Notes: a model not told the origin generated them from the letters alone. A stretch of 64,000 bases of DNA from Shouchella clausii (GCF_002250115.1 NZ_CP019985.1:2790001-2854000), one strand, 5' to 3'. Shown: positions 8,518 to 17,508, counted from the first letter of the stretch. Numbers and translations are program-made.

Positions 8518-9873
8518 ATGGCACATATTCAATTTGACTACAGCAAAGCTCTTTCCTTTTTCGGAGAGCATGAAGTTGACTATATGGGAGAGGCAGTCCG
8601 CGCTGCACATAAAGCGCTTCATGAAAAGACAGGCCAAGGAAATGACTTTTTAGGATGGATCGACTTGCCTGTCGATTACGATAAAGAAGAATTTGCCCGC
8701 ATTCAAAAAGCGGCAGAAAAAATTCGTCATGACTCCGATGTGCTGCTCGTTGTCGGCATCGGTGGTTCGTACTTAGGAGCACGCGCTGCGATTGAAGCGT
8801 TGAACCATTCTTTTTTTAACCAACTGCCGAAAGAAAAGCGCAACGCACCGCAAGTCATTTTTGTCGGCCAGAACATTAGCTCAACGTATTTGAGCGATGT
8901 GCTTGATCTTCTTGATGGCAAGGATGTATCGGTCAATGTGATCTCTAAATCAGGAACGACAACCGAGCCGGCGATTGCTTTCCGTGTGTTCCGCGACTAC
9001 CTTGAAAAGAAATACGGAAAGGAAGAGGCGCGCAAACGCATTTACGCAACAACTGACAAAGAGCGTGGAGCTCTGAAAACATTGGCGAACGAAGAGGGAT
9101 ACGAATCTTTCGTGATTCCAGACGATGTTGGCGGTCGCTTTTCTGTATTGACAGCTGTAGGCCTCTTGCCAATCGCTGTAAGCGGCTTAGCGATTGAAGA
9201 CATGATGAAGGGAGCGGCTGATGCAAGGGAAGCTTTTTCAACAGGTGAATTAAGCGAAAATGCAGCTTATCAATATGCAGCTATTCGCAACATCCTTTAC
9301 AATAAAGGCAAAACAATTGAATTGTTGGTGAACTATGAACCGCACCTCCATTATGTGTCTGAATGGTGGAAACAATTATTTGGCGAAAGCGAAGGGAAAG
9401 ACCAAAAAGGGATTTACCCAGCATCAGTCGACTTTTCAACCGATCTTCATTCAATGGGCCAATATGTACAAGATGGACGCCGTGATTTGTTTGAAACGGT
9501 ACTTCATGTCGAAGCGGTCGACAAACATATTACGATTGAAGAAGCAGAAAGCGATCTGGATGGGTTAAACTATTTAGCGGGAAAAACAATGGATTTTGTC
9601 AATAAACAAGCGTTTAAAGGGACAATGCTTGCTCATACTGACGGGAATGTGCCAAACCTAGTCGTTTCCATTCCAAAGTTGGATGAATACTCATTTGGTT
9701 ATCTCGTTTACTTTTTCGAAAAAGCAGTTGCTATGAGCGGTTATTTGCTAGGCGTGAATCCATTTGACCAACCAGGCGTTGAAGCCTATAAGAAAAACAT
9801 GTTTGCTTTGCTCGGAAAGCCAGGCTTCGAGGAAGAGAAAAACAAACTTGAAAGTCGCTTAACGGACAACTAA
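8518..9873 (+). CDS. pgi: Glucose-6-phosphate isomerase
   Basis: Interconverts glucose-6-phosphate and fructose-6-phosphate in glycolysis. 451 residues, the usual bacillary length. Family signatures: [18 protein letters not shown], the SKSGTTTEP phosphate loop, [17 protein letters not shown], and the [14 protein letters not shown] end with the catalytic Lys. ATG 8518 is preceded by AAGGGAGG, which is buried in the hairpin described at 8464. No good separate promoter is visible between ddl and pgi, so expression may depend on transcription from ddl. Confidence 0.97.
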   Translation: MAHIQFDYSKALSFFGEHEVDYMGEAVRAAHKALHEKTGQGNDFLGWIDLPVDYDKEEFARIQKAAEKIRHDSDVLLVVGIGGSYLGARAAIEALNHSFFNQLPKEKRNAPQVIFVGQNISSTYLSDVLDLLDGKDVSVNVISKSGTTTEPAIAFRVFRDYLEKKYGKEEARKRIYATTDKERGALKTLANEEGYESFVIPDDVGGRFSVLTAVGLLPIAVSGLAIEDMMKGAADAREAFSTGELSENAAYQYAAIRNILYNKGKTIELLVNYEPHLHYVSEWWKQLFGESEGKDQKGIYPASVDFSTDLHSMGQYVQDGRRDLFETVLHVEAVDKHITIEEAESDLDGLNYLAGKTMDFVNKQAFKGTMLAHTDGNVPNLVVSIPKLDEYSFGYLVYFFEKAVAMSGYLLGVNPFDQPGVEAYKKNMFALLGKPGFEEEKNKLESRLTDN

Positions 9874-9889
9874 ACATTGTGCAAACTGG

Positions 9890-9921
9890 CCAACGCAGTC
9901 CATTGGGCTGCGTTGTTTTTT
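9890..9921 (+). terminator. Terminator of pgi
   Basis: CAACGCAG...CTGCGTTG hairpin followed by T6, 17 bases after the pgi stop. Confidence 0.88.
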
Positions 9922-9996
9922 GTGTGTTGACGGTGTATAAGTTCGAGGCTCCTTTCCCACACTAATGGCGATGGAAAAACGAAGGGAGCGATTGGT

Positions 9997-10410
9997 TTGA
10001 TCGCACTTGAATCAACAATTGAAGGCAAACAATATAAAGCAAAAGAATTGCAAAGCGTATTGGAATCATTAGGCTACACACTTGGTGGCAACTGGGACTA
10101 CGACCATGGCTATTACGATTACAAAATCTCGTTGGACAATGGATATACGTTTTTGCGTATTCCCGTTCAAGCAGTGGAAGGGGAGCTAGGCTCAAAAGAC
10201 GCTGTCATCCAAGTTGGAACGTTGTACTTGCTAAACCATGTTTATCAACAAGACAACGATGAAGATTCGTTAAGCGGCGTTGTACCGGCGGTGGCCGAGG
10301 GGCTTGTAAACCAGTTTCAAGCGCCTGTTGACAAGGACGGGGAAGTCTCCGACAAGTACCGCTCGTTAGCGGAAAACTTAGTAGCAGAGCTTGAGCAAAC
10401 GCTTGCTTGA
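9997..10410 (+). CDS. yugN: YugN-like family protein
   Basis: 137-residue soluble protein of unknown function, orthologous to B. subtilis YugN, which also lies downstream of pgi. It starts at TTG 9997 after AAGGGAG and has an aromatic-rich middle (YTLGGNWDYDHGYYDYKISLD in two parts) and an acidic C-terminus. No catalytic motif can be seen. A small membrane ORF follows 57 bases on, probably in the same transcript. Confidence 0.85.
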   Translation: MIALESTIEGKQYKAKELQSVLESLGYTLGGNWDYDHGYYDYKISLDNGYTFLRIPVQAVEGELGSKDAVIQVGTLYLLNHVYQQDNDEDSLSGVVPAVAEGLVNQFQAPVDKDGEVSDKYRSLAENLVAELEQTLA

Positions 10411-10467
10411 TCATCATTGCGACATGGGGGAAAAGTTGCTAAAGTAATAGCGGGAGGGGGAGTGAAA

Positions 10468-10632
10468 ATGGGTGAAGCGCTCATCATTGCTTTAGCTATT
10501 TTTTGCGGTTGGCTAATACTCGATTTTGTAAAGGCGAAACGAATCACAATGGAAGCCGCCATCCAATCTGCAGTCGTCGGTTTACTCGGCGGGTTTGTCT
10601 GGTTTCTTATTGGTTTGTTTTTGCCTACTTGA
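10468..10632 (+). CDS. Small two-helix membrane protein, uncharacterised
   Basis: 54 residues with two hydrophobic stretches (about 3-19 and 30-52) separated by a basic turn (VKAKR). ATG 10468 follows GGGAGGGGG (10452-10460) at 7 bases; a GTG at 10462 is also possible. It is close behind yugN and likely cotranscribed. I do not recognise a family; it may correspond to a small holin- or stress-type membrane protein, but nothing in the sequence decides this. Confidence 0.65.
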   Translation: MGEALIIALAIFCGWLILDFVKAKRITMEAAIQSAVVGLLGGFVWFLIGLFLPT

Positions 10633-10690
10633 TAATGTTTAAGACTGAACCATTTTAAGCGCAAGGCTGCGATTTTTTGTTATTTTTGTA

Positions 10691-10719
10691 TTGCAAACAG
10701 CGGTGAGCTATGTTATATT
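10691..10719 (+). promoter_or_regulatory. Promoter of tRNA-Ala
   Basis: TTGCAA (10691-10696), 17-base spacer, TATATT (10714-10719), 35 bases before the mature tRNA. Confidence 0.7.
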
Positions 10720-10754
10720 ATTGCAGTAACGTTATTGGACATACATAACCGTGT

Positions 10755-10827
10755 GGGGCCTTAGCTCAGCTGGGAGAGCGCAACGCTGGCAGCGTTGAGG
10801 TCAGGGGTTCGAGCCCCCTAGGCTCCA
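10755..10827 (+). tRNA. tRNA-Ala (anticodon GGC)
   Basis: Complete cloverleaf of 73 bases. The acceptor stem GGGGCCT/AGGCTCC includes the G3-U70 wobble pair that is the identity element for alanine. The D arm is GCTCAGCTGGGAGAGC, the anticodon stem CAACG/CGTTG carries loop CTGGCAG (anticodon GGC), and the T arm contains GGTTCGAGCCC. Discriminator base is A; CCA is not encoded. Stand-alone gene with its own promoter and terminator. Confidence 0.96.
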
Positions 10828-10840
10828 TTAGTACATTAGG

Positions 10841-10875
10841 ACGCACATGCTCTGAAAAGGAGCATGTGCGTTTTA
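10841..10875 (+). terminator. Terminator of tRNA-Ala
   Basis: Perfect 12-bp stem ACGCACATGCTC / GAGCATGTGCGT with T4, starting 14 bases after the tRNA. Confidence 0.9.
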
Positions 10876-10938
10876 CTATTTTACAAAGGACACAGGGAAA
10901 CGGCGGCTCGGCAATGGGTGGGCACGCTGTTTTTGCTC

Positions 10939-11352
10939 TCAGGCCTCAATAAAGTTATTAACAAGCCAATCCCGCAGAACATTCGCATGGTTATGGACGG
11001 GATCTTTTGCGGCGTATACAAGAGTGACGTGTTTCTGAAGTGCCAGTTCGCATATTCGAACCGCCCGTTCGTAGCGAATGGGGTCCTGCGCCAATTCTAC
11101 CGCGTATTTTTCGGCAAATGTTGCGAATCGCTCCGGTCGGTGGCCGAACCATATACGCAATTTTGGACTTGGGGCGATCTCTTTCATCCATTCATCTATG
11201 GCAGCGCGCTCTTTTGATACGCGACGAGGCCAGAGCCGGTCGACAAGAATTCGCACGCCGTCTTCAGGAGAGGGCGTTTCGTAAATTCGTTTGACATGTA
11301 TGGTGATCTCGTTGTCTTCATTCATTTGCTGTTTACTGGGGCGGTCGAACAT
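10939..11352 (-). CDS. DUF488 family protein (YeaO-like)
   Basis: About 137 residues. The core IHVKRIYETPSPEDGVRILVDRLWPR, the KLRIWFGH stretch and the C-terminal YAAKDPVHNHA are typical of the DUF488/YeaO family; function unknown. Of the possible starts, ATG 11364 directly abuts AGGAGG (no spacing), so ATG 11352 is more likely (spacing 12); ATG at MNEDNE is a further option. Transcribed towards the tRNA-Ala terminator. Single-gene unit. Confidence 0.8.
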   Translation of the reverse strand: MFDRPSKQQMNEDNEITIHVKRIYETPSPEDGVRILVDRLWPRRVSKERAAIDEWMKEIAPSPKLRIWFGHRPERFATFAEKYAVELAQDPIRYERAVRICELALQKHVTLVYAAKDPVHNHANVLRDWLVNNFIEA

Positions 11353-11428
11353 CGTAAAAGCCATCCTCCTTTTATTAGTGGCGCCTTGCAGTGGAGATTG
11401 TTACATTCTCACCCTGAAAAGTAAAGAG

Positions 11429-11467
11429 AAACAAGCCAGTTGAGAACATGTCAACTGGCTTGTTTTG
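11429..11467 (-). terminator. Bidirectional terminator downstream of ppaC
   Basis: ACAAGCCAGTTGA / TCAACTGGCTTGT 13-bp stem, flanked by A and T tracts, just beyond the ppaC stop. Confidence 0.85.
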
Positions 11468-11475
11468 CATCATGT

Positions 11476-12411
11476 TTAGTTCACGTTCGCGATTGCTTCT
11501 GTGAGCGGTGGGACGACTTGTTTTTTCCGGGAAACAACGCCTTTAAGAACAGCTGTATGGTTTGTCAACGTTGTCTGGAAGGCTTGTTCAAATGCAGCGG
11601 TTTTGTCGCCGAGAACGAGGGCGACTGAATCATTTTCAAGGATGTCTGTAATAATAAAGACGAATAAGTCAAGCCCATTGTCATTGATTTTGGCCGTAAT
11701 CACTTTTTCAAGTTCGCTTTGGCGAGCGAGCACGTCCTTTGTATCAACGGTATTCACTTGGGCAATTTCAACTGTGGCAGCGCCCATTGCAAATGCTTTT
11801 GCATCCATTGTCAACAGCTCATCAGCCGTTTTATCAGAAATGTCAGCGCCTGCTTTAAGCATGTTTAATCCGTATTCTTCGGCATTAACGCCAGCAATTT
11901 CCGCTAATTCTTTTGCTGCTTGCTTGTCCTCTTCTGTGCATGTTGGCGACTTGAACAAAAGGGAATCAGAGATAATCGCAGATAGCATCAAGCCTGCAAT
12001 TGGTTTAGGAATGTCAAGGCCGTGTTCTTTGTAGAGCTTTTTAATAATCGTCGCCGTGCAGCCGACAGGTTCGGCCCGATAATAAACAGGGTCAGCTGTT
12101 TCAAAGTTAGCAATGCGGTGATGGTCGATCACTTCTAAAACTTGGACGTCGTCAATGTCACTGACGCTTTGTTGGCGTTCATTGTGATCAACTAGAATGA
12201 CTCGATCTGTTTCGCCTGCCGCTTTTTCGATTAAGCGTGGCGTGTTTACGCCGAATGCTTCAAGTGCATACAATGTCTCTCCATTCGGTTCTCCTAGTCG
12301 TACAGCTTCTGTTTCCACACCGAGCTGTCCTTTTAAGTCGGCGTAAGCGATAGCTGAGCAAATTGTATCCGTGTCAGGATTTTTGTGGCCAAAAATAAGT
12401 GTTTTAGGCAT
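11476..12411 (-). CDS. ppaC: Manganese-dependent inorganic pyrophosphatase
   Basis: Family II (DHH) cytosolic pyrophosphatase that hydrolyses PPi to phosphate. 311 residues. The metal-site motifs are all present: GHKNPDTD (8-15), VDHNE, and DHHR; the C-terminal DHHA2 domain follows with KKQ near the end of the protein. No CBS regulatory insert. Start ATG 12411 is preceded by AAAGGAG. Monocistronic. Confidence 0.95.
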   Translation of the reverse strand: MPKTLIFGHKNPDTDTICSAIAYADLKGQLGVETEAVRLGEPNGETLYALEAFGVNTPRLIEKAAGETDRVILVDHNERQQSVSDIDDVQVLEVIDHHRIANFETADPVYYRAEPVGCTATIIKKLYKEHGLDIPKPIAGLMLSAIISDSLLFKSPTCTEEDKQAAKELAEIAGVNAEEYGLNMLKAGADISDKTADELLTMDAKAFAMGAATVEIAQVNTVDTKDVLARQSELEKVITAKINDNGLDLFVFIITDILENDSVALVLGDKTAAFEQAFQTTLTNHTAVLKGVVSRKKQVVPPLTEAIANVN

Positions 12412-12752
12412 CTGATAAAACTCCTTTTACATAGTATGTTCAACATTACTATAGTATCATCTTCGCCAAGAGACTTGAAGCGTTTGTCGGTCGATTCGGT
12501 GAATCCTCCTTTAAATCAGGGGTAAGCGATTTCATACTTTCCATTGGCCCGGAAAAAGCGTATAATAAAAAATGTGTGTGCGGAAACTGGACAGGCTGTA
12601 GCGTTTTTTCGGAAATTGGTCACAACTTCTTGACAGGACTTCGACAGTTTGTTTAAGTAGCTGCGCAATAAGCTGTCTATGCTAAAATAATACAATAGGA
12701 ATAATAGTGGTTATATTACACAGTTTAATGAGACAGGAGGAAGAGGGGGTTT
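12412..12752. other. Divergent intergenic region ppaC / ctaB
   Basis: 341 bases without a gene. It holds probable ctaB promoters: TTTCCA-17-TATAAT (12538-12566) and an extended -10 TGCTAAAAT (12680-12688). TTGACA at 12632 has no good -10 at the right distance. No riboswitch or long hairpin seen. Confidence 0.5.
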
Positions 12753-13688
12753 ATGAGAACGGAAAAAATAGATAAGAGCATACACAATGCCTCTCTTGCT
12801 ACGCCTAAACAAGCTTTTTCGCAAGTCCTCTCAGAAACATTAAAAACAGGGATCATTAAATCCAATCTGCTTGCGATGGCGGCGGGATTGAGCCTTGCTC
12901 TTTACGTTACAGGCATTCCGATTGGCGAAAAGCTTCCAGAAATTCTTTTTGCTATTTTTGGCTCAGCCTTTGTCATTGGGGCAGCAGGTGCCTTTAACAA
13001 CATTTACGACCGCGACATTGACGCCATTATGGACCGGACGAAAAACCGGCCGACGGTAACAGGCAGGATGCAGCCTGCCAATGCGTTAGTGCTTGGCATA
13101 TCTTTATCATTGCTTGGGTTGTTGCTTCTCGGAGTCGCTTCGCCCCGCGCAGCATTGTTTGGTTTTCTCGGCCTCTTTTTATATGTTGTGCCTTACACAA
13201 TGTGGTCGAAACGGCGTACGATTTATAATACCGAAATTGGCAGTGTTGGCGGCGCAGTCCCACCGCTTATCGGCTGGGCCGCGATTTCTGGAGACTTGGT
13301 TCACCCAGCGATTATTGGTTTGTTTGTCGTTATGGTCCTTTGGCAAATGCCCCATTTTTATGCGATCGCCATTCGCCGCTATGACGAATACAAAGCGGCT
13401 AAAGTGCCGATGTTGCCGGTTGTCAAAGGGTTCAAGCGGACGTTTATCCAAACGAATGTCTATTTGTTTGTGCTAGCTGCATCCAGCTTTTTCTTTGTTT
13501 CGTTAAGTTGGTTCATCACCAGTGTAGCGCTTGTGTTGTCATTGATTTGGCTGACGTTGAGCATAGCTGGCTATAAACGAATGGAGCCTAAAAAATGGGC
13601 GACCCTTATGTTTGTTTTTTCACTTAACTATCTTACGATTCTTTTTACGGTGATCATCGGTTTTTCACTGCTTTCTCCCTTGTTTTAA
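12753..13688 (+). CDS. ctaB: Protoheme IX farnesyltransferase (heme O synthase)
   Basis: UbiA-superfamily integral membrane prenyltransferase converting heme B to heme O for cytochrome oxidase. 311 residues, about nine membrane helices, with the two Asp-rich motifs: NNIYDRDIDAIMDRTKNRP and YDEYKAAKVPM. ATG 12753 follows GGAGGAAGAGGGGG. In B. subtilis it lies beside ctaA; here it stands alone, followed by its own terminator and small membrane protein genes. Confidence 0.95.
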   Translation: MRTEKIDKSIHNASLATPKQAFSQVLSETLKTGIIKSNLLAMAAGLSLALYVTGIPIGEKLPEILFAIFGSAFVIGAAGAFNNIYDRDIDAIMDRTKNRPTVTGRMQPANALVLGISLSLLGLLLLGVASPRAALFGFLGLFLYVVPYTMWSKRRTIYNTEIGSVGGAVPPLIGWAAISGDLVHPAIIGLFVVMVLWQMPHFYAIAIRRYDEYKAAKVPMLPVVKGFKRTFIQTNVYLFVLAASSFFFVSLSWFITSVALVLSLIWLTLSIAGYKRMEPKKWATLMFVFSLNYLTILFTVIIGFSLLSPLF

Positions 13689-13693
13689 CAAAG

Positions 13694-13727
13694 TGGTGTC
13701 TTGCCTAGGCAAGGCGCCATTTTTTTA
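13694..13727 (+). terminator. Terminator of ctaB
   Basis: TGGTGTCTTGCC / GGCAAGGCGCCA stem (with G-U pairs) and T7. Confidence 0.85.
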
Positions 13728-13761
13728 GGGTTTAGCTTTTGGTTAGAAAGGGGATGTTTCA

Positions 13762-14259
13762 ATGGAGAACAATTGGCTGCTAATTGCTGTTCCAACGCTC
13801 ATGGCAGTTGCTATGGGGAGCGCAGCGCTCGTGATCCGCATGAAAGCATCGAAACGCCCTACGTCGGCGAAGCGGATTATGGTGCCGCCGCTAGCGATGT
13901 CAACTGGCTTCTTGATGTTTTTATACGAGCCAACTAGACCTTCAGCGTTCCATGTTGGCGAAGCGCTTATTGTCGGTGCACTTTTTTCAATCGTCCTCAT
14001 TTGGACATCGAAATTTGAAGTGCGGGATGGCGCTATTTATTTAAAACGTTCGAAAGCGTTTGCTTATCTTTTAATCGGCTTGCTTGTGTTAAGAGTGGCG
14101 TTTCGAATTGTCATGGGGCAGGAGTTAAATCCCGAGGAACTGTCAGGCATGTTCTTTTTGCTTGCCTATGGAATGCTGTTGCCTTGGCGGGTAGCCATGC
14201 TCGTCCGTTATGTAAAACTCAAGCGCGATAGCGATAAGTTGGCAACTTATAAGCCGTGA
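13762..14259 (+). CDS. ccdC: CcdC-like membrane protein
   Basis: 165-residue protein with about five membrane helices, matching the CcdC family (DUF1453-type) first named from the B. subtilis ccdA-ccdC region. It is associated by neighbourhood with cytochrome c maturation, but a direct role is not established. RBS AAAGGGG, ATG 13762. Its position behind ctaB fits a respiratory setting. Likely cotranscribed with the following yisL-type gene. Confidence 0.78.
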   Translation: MENNWLLIAVPTLMAVAMGSAALVIRMKASKRPTSAKRIMVPPLAMSTGFLMFLYEPTRPSAFHVGEALIVGALFSIVLIWTSKFEVRDGAIYLKRSKAFAYLLIGLLVLRVAFRIVMGQELNPEELSGMFFLLAYGMLLPWRVAMLVRYVKLKRDSDKLATYKP

Positions 14260-14333
14260 TCGTGTATGGTTAGCGTTTGAAAAACAGACACGCTATACTG
14301 GAATGGAAAGACAATCGTAAAGGAGGATATTCA

Positions 14334-14714
14334 ATGAATTCTGGCGGATTTATTCAAGAGAACTTTTCCATTTTTCAAGCTTCCCACGAAGGTTCATGGG
14401 CAATTCTAGCGATATTGTTTTTAGTTGCTTATTTTCTCTTCCGTGGAGGTAAAAGCAAGGCTGGTACGATTATACATATGATTGCCCGGCTATTCTTTGT
14501 GATTATGCTCGTAACGGGCGCAAGCATGCTTATTGCCTACCAATTTGCTTATTTTTTCTTTATCAAAGGACTCCTCGCCGTATTGCTTATCGGTTTTATG
14601 GAAGCAGCCCTTGGGAAGGCGAAACGGAATGAAAACAGCCTAGGCATGCTGTTTGCTGTCCTTGTGGTACTTGTTGTCATTGTGCTGATGGGGTACGGGA
14701 TCATCCGTTTTTAA
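14334..14714 (+). CDS. yisL: YisL family (DUF1516) membrane protein
   Basis: 126 residues with four hydrophobic helices (approximately 19-36, 43-62, 64-84, 101-124), matching the DUF1516/YisL family of unknown function. ATG 14334 lies 5 bases after AAAGGAGGA (14319-14327 region); the upstream in-frame reading has no ribosome site. Followed by a strong bidirectional terminator. Confidence 0.85.
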   Translation: MNSGGFIQENFSIFQASHEGSWAILAILFLVAYFLFRGGKSKAGTIIHMIARLFFVIMLVTGASMLIAYQFAYFFFIKGLLAVLLIGFMEAALGKAKRNENSLGMLFAVLVVLVVIVLMGYGIIRF

Positions 14715-14745
14715 AACAAAGCATGCCACGGCATGCTTTGTTTTA
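14713..14745 (+). terminator. Bidirectional terminator yisL / dinB-type gene
   Basis: AAAACAAAGCATGCC / GGCATGCTTTGTTTT long perfect stem between convergent genes. Confidence 0.9.
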
Positions 14746-15201
14746 GTTTGAGAATACGTTGCTGTAATGGAGGAGTGTGCGGTAATGCATGCCCTCATGA
14801 AAGGCGACGAAACTAAAAAGTTCATCTACTGTTTGGAACGAATGGCCGTGCAAAGTAAACGGCACCGCTTTATCGGCTCCGCCCGATTCTTCGACTAGCT
14901 TCTCGGCTGCTTGTTTTTGTTTAGCTGCTGCTTCTTGAAGCGTTTCAATAGAAGGAACTTTGTCGGTCCATTGCAAAGGGCTCGATCCTTTGGCGAAAGG
15001 GTGGTAATACCCTTTTGGAATTGTTTTTTCAAAAGTTGGCGCATGACCAAGAACATGGTCTGCGATGACCAAGAGGTGTCCGTAATTCCAATGGACAGAG
15101 TTTTTAAAACCGGCGGGAATGATGTCGTGTTTTTCTGCAGGAATGGTCTGGATGATCTGTTCATTGGCCATACGAGCAAAAGAAAAGGCGGCGTAGGTCA
15201 T
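14743..15201 (-). CDS. DinB superfamily protein
   Basis: 152-residue four-helix-bundle protein of the DinB/DUF664 type, with candidate metal-binding His residues in HWNYGHLLVIADH and the C-terminal HEGMHY. Bacillary members include bacillithiol-dependent transferases and damage-inducible proteins of unknown substrate; which this is cannot be told. ATG 15201 with GGGAG upstream. Monocistronic, convergent with yisL. Confidence 0.82.
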   Translation of the reverse strand: MTYAAFSFARMANEQIIQTIPAEKHDIIPAGFKNSVHWNYGHLLVIADHVLGHAPTFEKTIPKGYYHPFAKGSSPLQWTDKVPSIETLQEAAAKQKQAAEKLVEESGGADKAVPFTLHGHSFQTVDELFSFVAFHEGMHYRTLLHYSNVFSN

Positions 15202-15289
15202 CGTTTTTTGCTCCCTTCTGTAGGATGGTTAAAGTATAACGAAAACAGCTAAAGATTGCATTGATTTTAAGAGGGAAAGGGGAGTTAAT

Positions 15290-15763
15290 ATGGAAGCGGA
15301 TAGTCTATGGCTCAGCTTACTATTTGTGGCGAGCATGATTCCCTTCATCGAGTATACGCTTGCTGTACCGGTCGGTATTCTTTTCGTGAATCAACCCCCT
15401 GTGCTGACCGTATTGGTATCGATTCTTGGCAATAGCATCGGAGTAGTGCTTCTTGTGTTGCTTAGCGAAAAAATTCGCAATTGGACACTGAAAAGACAGA
15501 ACAGCCAGAAAAGCGGGCGACAGTCAAGCAAACAGCAGGAGAAGACAAAGCAATTTTTAGAAAAGTATGGGATGCCAGGCGTAGGGATTCTTGCACCGAT
15601 TTTGCTAAGTAGCCATATTGGCGCCGTAACCGCCGTTGCACTTGGCGTTTCACGCAGTTACGCGATTTTGTGGACGCTTATCGGTGTTGTCCTTTGGGCC
15701 ATCATTTTTGGCATTATTTGTGTATATGCAAGCCACTGGCTTCTTCCGTTTTTTGGTCAATAG
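15290..15763 (+). CDS. Small multidrug export family membrane protein
   Basis: 157 residues. It starts MEADSLWLSLLFVASMIPF and has hydrophobic segments at about 8-30, 36-58, 92-120 and 130-153 around a basic, Lys/Gln-rich cytoplasmic loop (about 65-88). The pattern fits the Sm_multidrug_ex (PF06695) family, whose transport role is only inferred. RBS AAAGGGGAG. It runs convergently towards tcyP. Confidence 0.75.
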   Translation: MEADSLWLSLLFVASMIPFIEYTLAVPVGILFVNQPPVLTVLVSILGNSIGVVLLVLLSEKIRNWTLKRQNSQKSGRQSSKQQEKTKQFLEKYGMPGVGILAPILLSSHIGAVTAVALGVSRSYAILWTLIGVVLWAIIFGIICVYASHWLLPFFGQ

Positions 15764-15771
15764 GGATATGA

Positions 15772-15803
15772 AAAGCGCGGCAACTGATTAGATTGCCGCG
15801 CTT
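15772..15803 (+). terminator. Hairpin after the small export protein gene
   Basis: AGCGCGGCAA...TTGCCGCGCT strong GC-rich stem; the T tract is poor (TTCAA). Confidence 0.6.
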
Positions 15804-15810
15804 CAACTGT

Positions 15811-15933
15811 AGGCAAATGCTCGCATACTTCGTCGTTTGCCTCACTCATATGCTTATGAACCCCTGTTCTATTCGCATCTTCTCTCAGCTGCACTCCCCG
15901 TCTGACAAGCGTTTTCTATCAGTCTGAGTGAGG
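15811..15933. repeat. Dispersed structured repeat, copy A
   Basis: Imperfectly repeated at 31715-31855. Outer inverted repeat CCTCACTCA (15840-15848) / TGAGTGAGG (15925-15933) ends exactly at the tcyP stop codon. A nested AGGCAAA/TTTGCCT hairpin (15811-15842) and, read on the minus strand, CTGATA/TGTCAG add more stems. By eye the shared core has about nine substitutions and one indel in 83 bases. Confidence 0.8.
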
Positions 15934-17331
15934 TTAACCTTGCATGTCTTGCGTACCAAGTTGTTCGTTCGGATCTGAGAATACTTCTTTGTTAAGGTTG
16001 CCTGTCACTTTCGAAGTAAAGATGCCGGACACCATGCTGCCTGAAACGTTCAAAGCAGTACGGCCCATGTCAATTAGTGGTTCAATCGAAATAAGAAGGC
16101 CGGCAAGGGCAATTGGAAAATCAAGTGCGGACAAGACGAGAATGGCAGCAAAAGTTGCCCCGCCGCCGACGCCTGCTACGCCAAACGAACTAATGGCTAT
16201 GACCACAATTAACAACAAAATAAACGTTGGTTCAAGGGGATTTTGGCCTACCGTTGGCGCAATCATAACGGCAAGCATGGCTGGATAAATCCCGGCACAT
16301 CCATTTTGGCCGATTGATAAGCCAAATGAACCTGCAAAATTGGCAATGCCGTCTGGAACGCCTAATTTCTTCTGTGTTTGGATATTCATTGGCAATGCCC
16401 CTGCACTCGTGCGTGACGTGAACGCAAAAGCGAGCACCGGAAATGCCTTTTTCACATACGTAATCGGGCTTAGGCCAGTCGCAGCTAGAATGATCAAATG
16501 AATAACAAACATGACAATCAGTGCCACATAAGAAGCAAGCACAAACGTCCCAAGTGTGGAAATCGCCTGTAGGTCACTTGTTGCAACTGTTCTTGTCATA
16601 ATCGCCAAAACGCCATAAGGAGTCAACCGTAAAATTAATGTAACGACGCGCATAATGATCGCGTAAAGGGCATCGACAATGCTTTTAAACGTGTCGGCTG
16701 CTTCCGGCTGTTTGCGGCGTACACCTAAATAGGCAACGCCGAGAAAGGCAGCAAAAATCACAACACCAATTGCTGAAGTGGGGCGTTCGCCAGTTAGGTC
16801 AAGAAATGGATTAGCAGGGATTAGCTCGACAATTTGCTGCGGCAATGTCGCTGCTTCCATGCCAGCGTAACTTTCTTCAAGGGCATCGCCGCGGCTAAGT
16901 TCTGCTTCGCCTGCAGTAATGTCAATCGCTTCAAGTTGAAAGACGGATGAAGCAGTGATCCCAATAGCAGCGGCAATTGCTGTCGTAGCAATTAATGTGC
17001 CGAGAATCAAGGCGCTAATTTTCCCTAGATTCTTTGTTAACGTCATACGTGTAAACGCAGATAGAATCGAAATGAAAATTAACGGCATGACAATCATTTG
17101 CAAAAAGCGGACATAACCGGTCCCTAAAATATTGACCCAATCCATTGATTGTTGAATGACAGATGAATCAGGGGCGAAGAAAAATTGCAGCAAAAGGCCG
17201 TATACAACGCCAGCGCCTAAAGCCAACAAGACGCGGATCGAGAAAGATACGTGCTTTTTTTGCATGTAAAGCAACAGTCCGGCTACAGCGAGGACAATCG
17301 CAATAATTAATAAAGTTAAGAACAAGTCCAT
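15934..17331 (-). CDS. tcyP: L-cystine uptake symporter TcyP
   Basis: Sodium/dicarboxylate-type (DAACS) symporter of 465 residues, the length of B. subtilis TcyP (463). About eight membrane helices and the re-entrant loop motifs of the family (TSRTSAGALPMNIQ, the Gly-rich SIGQNGCAGIYPAM and GVAGVGGGATFAA) are evident. TcyP imports cystine with high affinity. ATG 17331 follows AAAGGAG; a TTGACT-17-TACTAT promoter lies upstream. The dispersed repeat abuts the stop codon. Confidence 0.92.
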   Translation of the reverse strand: MDLFLTLLIIAIVLAVAGLLLYMQKKHVSFSIRVLLALGAGVVYGLLLQFFFAPDSSVIQQSMDWVNILGTGYVRFLQMIVMPLIFISILSAFTRMTLTKNLGKISALILGTLIATTAIAAAIGITASSVFQLEAIDITAGEAELSRGDALEESYAGMEAATLPQQIVELIPANPFLDLTGERPTSAIGVVIFAAFLGVAYLGVRRKQPEAADTFKSIVDALYAIIMRVVTLILRLTPYGVLAIMTRTVATSDLQAISTLGTFVLASYVALIVMFVIHLIILAATGLSPITYVKKAFPVLAFAFTSRTSAGALPMNIQTQKKLGVPDGIANFAGSFGLSIGQNGCAGIYPAMLAVMIAPTVGQNPLEPTFILLLIVVIAISSFGVAGVGGGATFAAILVLSALDFPIALAGLLISIEPLIDMGRTALNVSGSMVSGIFTSKVTGNLNKEVFSDPNEQLGTQDMQG

Positions 17332-17370
17332 ATGCTCAAACTCCTTTGGTTAAAATATACAACGCCCTTT

Positions 17371-17399
17371 ATAGTATTCTGTATAATCATATGAGTCAA
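17371..17399 (-). promoter_or_regulatory. Promoter of tcyP
   Basis: Minus strand TTGACT (17399-17394), 17-base spacer, TACTAT (17376-17371), 40 bases from the start codon. Confidence 0.7.
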
Positions 17400-17454
17400 G
17401 TGGGAATTATATGTGAAGTGAGTGTATCATAGATTTTGTCATTCAGAAAAGGAA

Positions 17455-17508
17455 AACGCTCGCGAATGAGAAGGCATTTGCCTCTTATTGGCGTTTTTCT
17501 AATAAAAA
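17455..17508 (+). terminator. Orphan terminator-like hairpin between divergent genes
   Basis: AAAACGC...GCGTTTT enclosing an imperfect CGAATGAGAAGGCA / TGCCTCTTATTG stem, with T5 on the + side. It lies between the divergent tcyP and PAP2 promoters, with no + strand gene to terminate. Confidence 0.55.
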
